Position numbers and translations under genes: made by a program. A model generated the notes under the pieces. That model worked only from the letters and a program-made list of their open reading frames with translations. It was not told the origin of the DNA and ran no database searches. Below are positions 1 through 6,390 of a stretch of DNA of 22,307 nucleotides, in pieces; positions within the stretch are counted from its first letter, which is position 1; the number at the start of each line of letters is the position of its first letter. The DNA is from CAYLNM01 sp964385045 (GTDB taxonomy: Bacteria > Planctomycetota > Phycisphaerae > Phycisphaerales > SM1A02), in assembly GCA_964385045.1 (NCBI GenBank), contig CAYLNM010000068.1:1-22307 (forward strand), written 5' to 3'.

Positions 1-173
1 ACCCCGATCCCGACGGTCCGTCCGGTCCCCCCGCCCCCTCGCCCTCGTCGCCGGCCCGCTCCTCGGTCTCGCGGACGGGCGCGTCCCCGCCGCGCGCGCC
101 CCTGGCGCCCGCCCGGCCGGGCCCGTTCCCGACCCCGACCCCGGCCACGCCGCCCGCCCCGCCGCCTCGCGCC

Positions 174-1367
174 GTGCCGCCGCGGGTGATCGGCGAGCAC
201 GTGGGAGAGGAGCCGGGACCGCTGACGATCTTCGTCGCGGGAATCCACGGCAACGAGCCGCGCGGCGTCGAGGCGGTCGAGCGGGTGTTCCGCGACCTCG
301 CGGCGGATCGGCCAGACTTCCGCGGACGGGCGGTGGCGCTGCTGGGCAACGCCGCCGCCTTCGCCACCGGGCGGCGGTTCGTGGACTCGGACCTCAACCG
401 GGCGTTCGCGTACGACCTCGTCGACGCAAAGGCGACGGACGACTCCGCCGCCTCGCCCGACTGGGTGCCGCGGCTGCGGCGGCTCGAGGGCGCCGAGGCG
501 GCGGAACGGGAAACGCTGCTGCGGGAGATCCGCGCCCGGACGGACGCGCTGCCCGAGGGCGGCACCGCGACGGTGATCGACCTGCACACCTTCAGCGGCG
601 ACGGGCCGCCCTTCTGCGTCTTCGCCGACACGCTGCGGAATCGCGACTTCGCCGCCGCCTGGCCGCTGCCCCGCATCCTGGGGCTGCCGGAGGAGGTGCC
701 GGGCACGCTCGCGGAGTACGTCACCGACGCCGGGCTCGTCGGCGTGGTGGTCGAGACGGGGCGGCACGACGATCCGAAGGCGGCGCGGCTGCACGAGGCG
801 GTGGTGCGTCTCGCCCTCGTGCGGGCCGGGCACGTGGCGGCGGACGCCCTGCCGCGGCGGGACGAGGACCGCACCGTGCTCGAGCGAGCCGTCCGCGGCC
901 TGCCCCGGCAGCTCGACGTGCAGCATCGCCACCCGGTGCGGCCCGAGGACGGCTTCCGCATGCGGCCCGGCTGGGCGAACTTCGACCGGCTGCGGCGGCG
1001 ACAGACGGTGGCCGACGACGCCCGCGGTCCGGTGCTCGTCCCGCGCCACGGCCGGATGCTGCTGCCGCTGTACCAGGAGCAGGGGTCGGACGGCTTCTTC
1101 GTCGCCCGGCCGATCGGCGGGGCGTGGCTCGAGCTCTCGCGCTGGCTGCGGCGGCTGGGCGTGGCCCGGCTCGCGACGCTGCTGCCGGGCGTGAAGCGGC
1201 ACGAGCGGCGACCGCGGGCTCTCGTCGTGGACCGCCGCATCGCCCGGTTCCTGGCCCTCGACCTCTTCCACCTGCTGGGCTTCCGGCGGGTGGCCTCGGA
1301 CCGCCGGCGGCTGGTGGTCGCGCGGCGGCTGCACGACCGCGTGCCGCCGCCGTGGATGCGGCCCTGA
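174..1367 (+). CDS. Succinylglutamate desuccinylase/aspartoacylase family zinc hydrolase
   Basis: This is a zinc-dependent amidohydrolase of the AstE/AspA branch of the M14 carboxypeptidase fold, which cleaves N-acyl amino acids; the actual substrate cannot be read from sequence. Seen: zinc ligands H25 and E28 in GIHGNEP and H138 in DLHTF, the substrate-binding DLNRAF box at 73-78, and the likely catalytic glutamate E194 in VVETGR. Residues about 240-315 fit the C-terminal beta domain of the family. Residues about 316-397 are an Arg/Leu-rich extension that I do not recognise. The start is uncertain: GTG at 174 is the first plausible initiator, but the frame stays open, coding for a Pro/Ala-rich stretch, back to the window edge, so the gene may begin upstream. 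It ends convergently with the HAD gene, 79 bp away. It is unlikely to be a true AstE of arginine catabolism, since no ast genes are nearby. Confidence 0.85.
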   Translation: MPPRVIGEHVGEEPGPLTIFVAGIHGNEPRGVEAVERVFRDLAADRPDFRGRAVALLGNAAAFATGRRFVDSDLNRAFAYDLVDAKATDDSAASPDWVPRLRRLEGAEAAERETLLREIRARTDALPEGGTATVIDLHTFSGDGPPFCVFADTLRNRDFAAAWPLPRILGLPEEVPGTLAEYVTDAGLVGVVVETGRHDDPKAARLHEAVVRLALVRAGHVAADALPRRDEDRTVLERAVRGLPRQLDVQHRHPVRPEDGFRMRPGWANFDRLRRRQTVADDARGPVLVPRHGRMLLPLYQEQGSDGFFVARPIGGAWLELSRWLRRLGVARLATLLPGVKRHERRPRALVVDRRIARFLALDLFHLLGFRRVASDRRRLVVARRLHDRVPPPWMRP

Positions 1368-1408
1368 AGGCCTCCGGCCGGACGTGCGACGGCGAGCAGG
1401 ACCGCGGC

Positions 1409-1444
1409 GGCGGCGGCGCGGGCGGCGGCGCGGGCGGCGGCGAG
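1409..1444. repeat. 12-bp GC tandem repeat, three units
   Basis: Three consecutive units, GGCGGCGGCGCG twice and then GGCGGCGGCGAG, fill the spacer between two convergent genes and stop two bases before the HAD stop codon. It is a simple-sequence expansion; no function is evident. Confidence 0.8.
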
Positions 1445-1446
1445 CC

Positions 1447-2187
1447 TCAGCCTCCCTCGGCCCGCCTCGGCACTCCCCGCGCCACGATCTCCGCGAACCC
1501 CTCGAGCGTCGGCACCAGGTGCGTGTGCGGCCACATCGCCAGCTCCTCGAGCGGGTGCGTGCCGTGGCCCACGCCCGCGACGATGCCGCAGCCGGCCGCG
1601 GTGCCGCACTCGAGGTCCCGGGGCGTGTCGCCGCAGACGCTGACCGACCGCGGATCGGCCACGCCGGTGCGTCGCATCGCCATCTCGACGAGGTCGGGGG
1701 CCGGCCGGCCCTCGGCCACCTCGTCGCTGCCCACGCCCACGTCCGCCTCGAGCCCGAGCCCGCGCACGCACGCCTCGCCGACCTCGCGCGAGAAGCCGGT
1801 GATCCAGCCCACGGCCACCCCGCGCGCCCGCAGGCTCGTCCACGTCGCGACCGCGCCCCGCAGCGGCGTGGGCGGATCGCGGTCCAGCGCGTCGAGGAAC
1901 ACCGCGTCGAACGCCTCGGCGAGGTCGTCCGCCTCGGCCTCGGATCGCCCCGCCGCCGCGAGCAGCTCCGCGAACACGGTGCTCTTGCGCATCCCGATGC
2001 GACCGCGGATCCACGCGTGATCCGCCTCGAGGCCCGCGTCGGCGAGCACCGCCCGGTACGCGTCGGGCGTGCGCCCGGTGTCGGTCATGAGCGTGCCCGC
2101 GATGTCGAAGAGCGCGAGCCGCACCGGCACGATGGCGGAGGCGGGCTCGGGCGCAGCCGGGGCGTCGTCGTCGGTCGGCGCAGTCAT
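1447..2187 (-). CDS. Phosphonatase-like HAD hydrolase (PhnX-like)
   Basis: This is a cytoplasmic HAD-superfamily hydrolase of 246 residues. The nucleophile motif is D28-I-A-G-T, with Ala where ordinary HAD phosphatases have the second Asp; that DxAGT form marks the phosphonoacetaldehyde hydrolase branch. T130 (WITGF) is motif II, GRPAPD at 160-165 fits the motif III area, and GDTPRD at 186-191 carries the magnesium-binding acids of motif IV. The cap contains G65-M-R-K68, which lines up with the G-x-x-K that supplies the Schiff-base lysine of phosphonatase. The overall pattern, including the HPHTH-like WPHTH near the end, resembles the 'phosphonatase-like hydrolase' family rather than PhnX proper. 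No phosphonate transport or aminotransferase gene is adjacent. The start is the ATG facing the phosphatase gene across a 20-bp divergent gap. Substrate is unknown. Confidence 0.87.
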   Translation of the reverse strand: MTAPTDDDAPAAPEPASAIVPVRLALFDIAGTLMTDTGRTPDAYRAVLADAGLEADHAWIRGRIGMRKSTVFAELLAAAGRSEAEADDLAEAFDAVFLDALDRDPPTPLRGAVATWTSLRARGVAVGWITGFSREVGEACVRGLGLEADVGVGSDEVAEGRPAPDLVEMAMRRTGVADPRSVSVCGDTPRDLECGTAAGCGIVAGVGHGTHPLEELAMWPHTHLVPTLEGFAEIVARGVPRRAEGG

Positions 2188-2207
2188 CGCCTCGTACGAT
2201 ACCGACC
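2188..2207. promoter_or_regulatory. Divergent overlapping -10 elements, probably leaderless starts
   Basis: The whole gap between the two divergent ATGs is 20 bp. On the plus strand TACGAT (2195-2200) lies 7 bases before the ATG at 2208. On the minus strand TATCGT (2201-2196) lies 8 bases before the ATG at 2187. The two overlap around the palindrome TCGTACGA (2192-2199). Neither gene has a Shine-Dalgarno sequence. Such spacing places transcription starts at or next to the ATGs. No clear -35 boxes are visible. This is an inference from sequence only. Confidence 0.5.
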
Positions 2208-3047
2208 ATGAGCACCGACCCGACGCCCGCCGCGACGCCCGACGCCCCCCCGCCGGACGAGCCCGCCCTCGCCGACCGCCACGAGGCCGCGGTGGCCCTC
2301 GCCCGCGAGGCGGGCCGCCGCACGCTCGAGCGCTTCCAGGCCCGCGACCTGTCCGTCGAGCGGAAGCGCGACGGCACCGTGGTCACCGAGGCCGATCGCG
2401 ACGCCGAGGCGTTCCTGCGGGAGCGGCTCGCGAGGCTCTTCCCGGACGACGGCGTCCTCGGCGAGGAGCACGAGGAGCGGCCCGGCACCAGCGGCTGGCG
2501 GTGGGTGCTCGATCCGATCGACGGCACGGTCTCGTTCGTGCACGGGGTGCCGCTCTACGGCACGCTCGTGGCGGTCGAGTGGCGGGGCACGGCCCACGTG
2601 GGCGTGATCGAGATGCCGGCCCTCGGCGAGCGGGTGCACGCGGCGACCGGCCGCGAGGCGGTCCACGCCCGCGACGGGCGGCCCGACGTCCCCGCCCGCG
2701 TCTCCGACGTCGCCGAGGCGGCCGAGGGCCTCGCGTGCGTCACCGGGCTCGAGTACTTCCGCCGCGAGCCGGCGACCCGCGACCTGCCGATCCGCCTCGC
2801 CGACGCCTTCCGCCTCGTCCGCGGGTGGAGCGACTGCTACGCCCACCTGCTCGTGGCGACGGGCCGCGTGGACGCGGTGGTCGAGCCCACGATGGCCCTG
2901 TGGGACGTGGCCCCGATGATCCCGATCATGGCCGAGGCCGGCGGCACGTGCACCGCCTGGGACGGCGGGCCCGCCGGGCACGACCGGCCGTGCGTGAGCA
3001 GCAACGGCCGGGTGCACGCGGCGACGCTGGCCCTGCTGCGAGGCTGA
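2208..3047 (+). CDS. hisN: Inositol monophosphatase-family phosphatase, probably histidinol-phosphatase HisN type
   Basis: This is a 279-residue magnesium-dependent phosphatase of the inositol monophosphatase fold. The metal and catalytic motifs are intact: GEE at 85-87, DPIDGT at 102-107 and WDVAP at 232-236. The wording VLDPIDGTVSF, GVPLYGTL, EMPALGER and the VVEP..WD..PMIPI..EAGG tail fit the HisN subfamily, which removes phosphate from histidinol phosphate in histidine synthesis, better than SuhB-type inositol monophosphatases. The first 20 or so residues are a Pro/Ala/Asp-rich extension. The ATG is chosen because it follows a -10-like element by 7 bases and no Shine-Dalgarno is present. 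No other his genes are nearby, so inositol-1-phosphatase or another sugar phosphatase remains possible. It ends 22 bp from the convergent gpmA. Confidence 0.82.
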   Translation: MSTDPTPAATPDAPPPDEPALADRHEAAVALAREAGRRTLERFQARDLSVERKRDGTVVTEADRDAEAFLRERLARLFPDDGVLGEEHEERPGTSGWRWVLDPIDGTVSFVHGVPLYGTLVAVEWRGTAHVGVIEMPALGERVHAATGREAVHARDGRPDVPARVSDVAEAAEGLACVTGLEYFRREPATRDLPIRLADAFRLVRGWSDCYAHLLVATGRVDAVVEPTMALWDVAPMIPIMAEAGGTCTAWDGGPAGHDRPCVSSNGRVHAATLALLRG

Positions 3048-3069
3048 GCCCGGCCGCGACCCGCGCCGC

Positions 3070-3816
3070 TCAGCCCGCCTTGCCCTGCGCCGCCACCGCC
3101 TTCTGGGCCGCCTCGATCGCCGCGGCGTCGCCGAGGTACCGCGAGCCCTCGACGCTCATGTCGTCCGCGAGGTCGTAGACCAGCGGCACGCCGGTGGGGA
3201 TGTTCGTCTTCATGATCGCCTCCTCGTCGAGCCCGTCGAGGTGCTTGACGAGGGCGCGGATCGAGTTGCCGTGGGCGGCGACGAGCACCCGCTTGCCCGC
3301 CTTCAGGTCCGGGACGATCCGCTCGTTCCAGTACGGCAGCACCCGCTCGATCGTGTCGGCGAGGCTCTCGGTCAGCGGCAGCTTCTCCCGCGGGATGTCC
3401 GCGTACCGCCGGTCGTGGCCGGGCCACCGCTCGTCGTCGGCCGAGAGCGGCGGCGGCTGGATCGCGAAGCCGCGCCGCCACCGGTGCACCTGCTCCTCGC
3501 CGTGCTTGGCCGCCGTCTCCGCCTTGTCGAGGCCGGTGAGGGCGCCGTAGAAGCGCTCGTTGAGCTGCCACGCCCGGTGCACGGGAAGCCACATGCGGTC
3601 GAGCCCGTCCATCACGTGCCACAGCGTGCGGATCGCCCGCTTCAGGACGCTCGTGTACGCGACGTCGAAGTCGAAGCCGGCCTCGCGGAGCAGCACCGCG
3701 GCCTGCCGCGCCTCGGCGTTGCCCCGCTCCGAGAGATCCACGTCCACCCAGCCGGTGAAGCGATTCTCCTTGTTCCACTGGCTCTGGCCGTGACGGACGA
3801 AGACGAGGGTGGGCAT
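3070..3816 (-). CDS. gpmA: 2,3-bisphosphoglycerate-dependent phosphoglycerate mutase
   Basis: This glycolytic and gluconeogenic enzyme interconverts 3- and 2-phosphoglycerate in the cytoplasm through a phosphohistidine. At 248 residues it has the normal length of bacterial dPGM. Seen: RHGQSQWN at 8-15 with the phosphorylated H9, the N-R-F-T-G-W-V-D-V-D-L signature at 18-28, R60, E87 in LNERFYGALTGLDK, and the second catalytic H182 in VAAHGNSIRALVKH. The C-terminal tail (KTNIPTGVPLVYDL onward) is also typical. It lies downstream of pyrC on the same strand with a 105-bp gap; a hairpin and an 8-bp tandem repeat sit in that gap. Nothing about the gene is unusual. Confidence 0.97.
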   Translation of the reverse strand: MPTLVFVRHGQSQWNKENRFTGWVDVDLSERGNAEARQAAVLLREAGFDFDVAYTSVLKRAIRTLWHVMDGLDRMWLPVHRAWQLNERFYGALTGLDKAETAAKHGEEQVHRWRRGFAIQPPPLSADDERWPGHDRRYADIPREKLPLTESLADTIERVLPYWNERIVPDLKAGKRVLVAAHGNSIRALVKHLDGLDEEAIMKTNIPTGVPLVYDLADDMSVEGSRYLGDAAAIEAAQKAVAAQGKAG

Positions 3817-3849
3817 GGCGACGGGGCTCGGGAGAGGGCGGAGAGGACC

Positions 3850-3873
3850 GACGGAGCGACGGAGCGACGGAGC
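3850..3873. repeat. 8-bp tandem repeat, three units
   Basis: GACGGAGC is repeated three times without interruption in the gap between pyrC and gpmA, about 34 bases upstream of the gpmA start. It could be a slippage product or a protein-binding iteron; nothing distinguishes these. Confidence 0.75.
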
Positions 3874-3877
3874 GACC

Positions 3878-3893
3878 CGGGCCGGTCGGCCCG
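3878..3893. other. Hairpin between pyrC and gpmA
   Basis: CGGGCC, a four-base loop GGTC, then GGCCCG form a 6-bp perfect GC stem, 29 bases after the pyrC stop on the minus strand. No T-tract follows, so it is at best a weak or Rho-assisted terminator or an mRNA-processing hairpin. Confidence 0.4.
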
Positions 3894-3921
3894 CGGCCGG
3901 GCCGGGATGGGACCGGCGGAC

Positions 3922-5382
3922 TCAGCCGGCGGCGACGGGCGCCGCGGCGGCGGGCAGCGCCCGGTCCGCCACCCACGGGCCGGCGAGGAGCGCGGGGTCC
4001 GGCCGGCCGTCGGCGGTGCGGGGGAAGCGGACCTCCCGCCCGCGGACCGACTCGTCGAACCGTCCGCGATCGTACACGGTGCGTCCGGCCACGATCGTGC
4101 GGACGACCGCTCCCTTCAGGGTCGCGCCGTCCCACGGGCTCCACCCGCAGCGGGTGTGCTGGCGGTCGTTGCGCACGACGTGCTCGGCCGCGAGGTCGAC
4201 CAGCACCAGGTCCGCGTCGGCCCCGGGCACGATCCGGCCCTTTCCGGGAATCCCCCACACGCGGCACGGGCCCTCGCACATCCACGCCACGACCTGCTCG
4301 AGCGTGCAGTCGCCCGCCGCGGCCCGGTCGAGCATCAGCATCAGGCTGTTCTCGACCGCGGGCAGGCCCGAGGGCGACTGCGGGTAGGGCTTCGCCTTCT
4401 CCTCGAGCGTGTGCGGCGCGTGGTCGGTGACGACGCACGCGAGCGTGCCGTCGCGGAGGGCCTCCCACACCGCGGCGCGGTCGGCGGCGGTCTTGATCGC
4501 GGGGTTCACCTGGGCGTGCGTGCCGAGCCGCTCGTAGTCCGACTCGTCGAGCAGCAGGTGGTGCGGGCAGGCCTCGCCGGTGATCGGCAGGCCCTCGGCC
4601 CGGGCCTCGGCGATCAGGCGGCACTCGCCCGCGGTCGAGACGTGCAGCACGTGGAATCGGTGGCCGTGCCGGCGCACGAGGTCGATCACCCGCTCGACGC
4701 AGCGGACCGCGGCCGCCTCGTCGCGGATCCGCGAGTGGTCCGCGGGCGTGGAGCCGCCGCCGATCCGCTCGGCGTTGGCTCGCACCGTCGGCTCGTCCTC
4801 GCAGTGGCCGCAGAGCGGGAGCGTGGCGCGGGCGAAGATCGCCTCGAGCTCCTCCTGCCCGTCGACCGCGAGGCTCCCGGTGCTCGAGCCGATGAAGATC
4901 TTGATGCCGGGCGTGCGCTCGGCCATCCGCAGCTCGTCGAGATTGTCGTGCGTGGCCCCGACGTAGAAGCCGTTGTGGACGAGGCAGGTGCGGGCGGCGC
5001 GGTCGAGCTTGGCGTGCAGCCGGGCGACGCTGGTCGTCGCGGGGCTGACGTTGGGCATGTCGAAGATCGTGGTGACGCCGCCCGCGGCCGCCGCCCGGCT
5101 CCCGCTCGCGAGGTCCTCCTTGTGCTCGAGGCCCGGCTCGCGGAAGTGCACGTGGGAGTCGACGACGCCCGGCAGCAGGTGCAGGCCCGCGGCGTCGATC
5201 ACCGTGCCTCCCGCCTCGGCCCGGGCGGCCTCGGCCGGGGACGGATCGATCGCGGCGACGCGCCCGCCCTCGAGCAGCACGTCGGCGACGCGGGTCGCCT
5301 CGGGCAGGACGCAGGTGGCCCCGCGCACGAGGACGGGCGCGACGGCGGGATCGGCGGGAATGGCGGCGGCGGGCTCGGACAT
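3922..5382 (-). CDS. pyrC: Dihydroorotase (class I/III, amidohydrolase superfamily)
   Basis: This enzyme cyclises carbamoyl-aspartate to dihydroorotate in pyrimidine synthesis. It is 486 residues long with the binuclear-metal amidohydrolase set: D75-S-H77-V-H79-FREPG, K161 in GIKIFIGSS (position of the carboxylated lysine), H193 in CGHCEDE, H247 in HVLHVSTA, and D320 in VVTDHAPHT. ENSLMLML at 344-351 and the C-terminal small beta domain with GKGRIVPGADADLVLVD fit the long dihydroorotase family; allantoinase and hydantoinase are less likely given FREPG and the HVSTA pattern. The start is placed at the ATG giving MSEPAAA because a -10-like TATCAT ends 7 bases before it and the longer upstream frame is only Arg/Pro/Ala-rich low complexity. 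An ATG three codons upstream overlaps that element and is less likely. No aspartate carbamoyltransferase is adjacent. Confidence 0.92.
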   Translation of the reverse strand: MSEPAAAIPADPAVAPVLVRGATCVLPEATRVADVLLEGGRVAAIDPSPAEAARAEAGGTVIDAAGLHLLPGVVDSHVHFREPGLEHKEDLASGSRAAAAGGVTTIFDMPNVSPATTSVARLHAKLDRAARTCLVHNGFYVGATHDNLDELRMAERTPGIKIFIGSSTGSLAVDGQEELEAIFARATLPLCGHCEDEPTVRANAERIGGGSTPADHSRIRDEAAAVRCVERVIDLVRRHGHRFHVLHVSTAGECRLIAEARAEGLPITGEACPHHLLLDESDYERLGTHAQVNPAIKTAADRAAVWEALRDGTLACVVTDHAPHTLEEKAKPYPQSPSGLPAVENSLMLMLDRAAAGDCTLEQVVAWMCEGPCRVWGIPGKGRIVPGADADLVLVDLAAEHVVRNDRQHTRCGWSPWDGATLKGAVVRTIVAGRTVYDRGRFDESVRGREVRFPRTADGRPDPALLAGPWVADRALPAAAAPVAAG

Positions 5383-5395
5383 GGCGGGCATGATA
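5383..5395 (-). promoter_or_regulatory. -10-like element of pyrC, probably leaderless
   Basis: On the minus strand TATCAT (5395-5390) is followed by seven bases and then the pyrC ATG. It is the only AT-rich hexamer in a very GC-rich gap of about 200 bp. No Shine-Dalgarno or clear -35 is visible. The spacing matches that of the divergent pair near 2200. Confidence 0.45.
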
Positions 5396-5585
5396 AGGTC
5401 GCAGCCCGCGGCGACCCGGGCGGGCCGGGGAGCCGCAGGGGGCCTCGGACGTGCCGCCGGCGCTCGGGGGGTCGCCCCGCCCGGGGACCGCATCGCGCCG
5501 CTCCGCCGCCCCGCCCCGGCCCGCCGCGGCCCTGCCCGCCGCCGCCGGCTTCGCTTCCCCGCCCGCCGTTCGCGAGAGTCCATCG

Positions 5586-6149
5586 ATGCAGGTGACCGAG
5601 ACCGACCTCCCCGGCGTGTTGCTCGTCGAGCCCGTGCGGCACGGCGACCACCGCGGCTTCTTCTCCGAGACGTGGAACCGCGCGCGGTTCGCGGCCCACG
5701 GCATCGACGCGGACTGGATGCAGGACAACCACTCCCGCTCGGCCGCCGCCGGCACGCTGCGGGGCCTGCACTTCCAGAGCCCGCCGCACGCTCAGGCGAA
5801 GCTCGTGCGCTGCGTCCGCGGATCGATCCTCGACGTCGCGGTGGACATCCGCTCCGGCTCGCCGACCTTCGGCCGGCACGTGGCGTTCGAGCTGAGCGAG
5901 GAGAACTTCCGCCAGCTCCACGTCCCCCGCGGCTTCGCCCACGGCTTCGTCACCCGCACTCCGGACGCGGAGGTGCTCTACAAGGTCGACGCGGGCTACG
6001 CCCCGGACCACGACATGGGCCTCGCGTGGGACGACCCCGAGCTCGGCATCGACTGGGGCGTGGACGCGGACTCGGTGACGCTGTCGGACAAGGACCGGCG
6101 CCACCCGACGCTCGCCGAGCTCGGGACGGTGTTCCGCTACGAGGGCTGA
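5586..6149 (+). CDS. rfbC: dTDP-4-dehydrorhamnose 3,5-epimerase
   Basis: This cupin-fold enzyme of 187 residues epimerises dTDP-4-keto-6-deoxyglucose at C3 and C5 on the way to dTDP-rhamnose, a precursor of surface glycans. Seen: DHRGFFSETW at 21-30, QDNHSRS at 46-52, GTLRGLHFQ at 56-64 with catalytic H62, KLVRCVRG, the VPRGFAHGF loop at 113-121, and the likely catalytic Y132 in VLYKVD, followed by the Y-x-P-x-x-D-x-G-x-x-W-D-D-P pattern. It begins at the ATG giving MQVTETD; a longer reading frame upstream is Pro/Ala-rich and not like the family. The genes rfbA, rfbB and rfbD are not in the window. The 203-bp divergent gap upstream shows no convincing plus-strand promoter. Its stop codon lies in the first unit of a 12-bp tandem repeat. 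Confidence 0.95.
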   Translation: MQVTETDLPGVLLVEPVRHGDHRGFFSETWNRARFAAHGIDADWMQDNHSRSAAAGTLRGLHFQSPPHAQAKLVRCVRGSILDVAVDIRSGSPTFGRHVAFELSEENFRQLHVPRGFAHGFVTRTPDAEVLYKVDAGYAPDHDMGLAWDDPELGIDWGVDADSVTLSDKDRRHPTLAELGTVFRYEG

Positions 6150-6205
6150 GCCGGGGGCTGAGCCCGGGGTCGAGCCGGGGGGCGAGCCGGGGGTCGAGCC
6201 GGCGA
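6146..6205. repeat. 12-bp tandem repeat spanning the rfbC stop codon
   Basis: Five imperfect units of the form (C/T)(T/C)GAGCCGGGGG run head to tail: 6146-6157, 6158-6169, 6170-6181, 6182-6193 and a partial unit from 6194. The TGA stop of rfbC is inside the first unit, and the second unit repeats an in-frame TGA. Later units read CGA instead. The unit length is a multiple of three. Confidence 0.75.
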
Positions 6206-6283
6206 GGCTCCGGGAGTGCGGATCCGGCGTCGCGTGATGCGTCCGCCACCTGCTCGTTGCTCCGCGCCGCCGCAGCGTTCGGC

Positions 6284-6331
6284 AAAAACGGGCTGCGCCC
6301 CGAGCCTGGATGAGCGTGACGGGGCGCAGCC
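6284..6331 (-). terminator. Intrinsic terminator of the pilus/secretion cluster
   Basis: GGCTGCGCCCC (6291-6301) and GGGGCGCAGCC (6321-6331) form an 11-bp perfect stem around a 19-base loop. Read on the minus strand it is followed by CG and TTTTT (6288-6284), the only T-tract of this kind near any gene end in the window. It lies about 60 bases after the gspK-like stop codon. On the plus strand no T-tract follows, so it serves the minus-strand cluster. Confidence 0.75.
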
Positions 6332-6390
6332 GCGGAATGGACGGGATGTGGGCCGCGGGAGCCGTCCGACGGCCCCCCGGTGGCCCGGGA

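Noticed and set aside
1..173. A possible coding extension of the first gene with Pro/Ala/Ser-rich sequence
   Set aside because: The frame is open but lack of stops means little at this GC content, and there is no ATG; it cannot be decided without upstream sequence, so it is not annotated.
5383..5583. A longer N-terminus for dihydroorotase
   Set aside because: The extra 67 residues are Arg/Pro/Ala low complexity, overlap the likely promoter and are not part of the family.
3241..5595. A 784-codon plus-strand frame opposite gpmA and pyrC
   Set aside because: The composition is that of a reversed GC-rich gene and no family is recognisable; it is a shadow.
2837..5755. A 972-codon minus-strand frame across the phosphatase, gpmA and pyrC region
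   Set aside because: It is Arg/Pro/Gly-rich and out of frame with intact gpmA and pyrC, both of which carry full catalytic motifs.
6150..6390. Read-through extension of rfbC or a small gene after it
   Set aside because: Two in-frame TGA codons close rfbC, and the following sequence is a tandem repeat and a terminator; no start with a ribosome binding site is seen.
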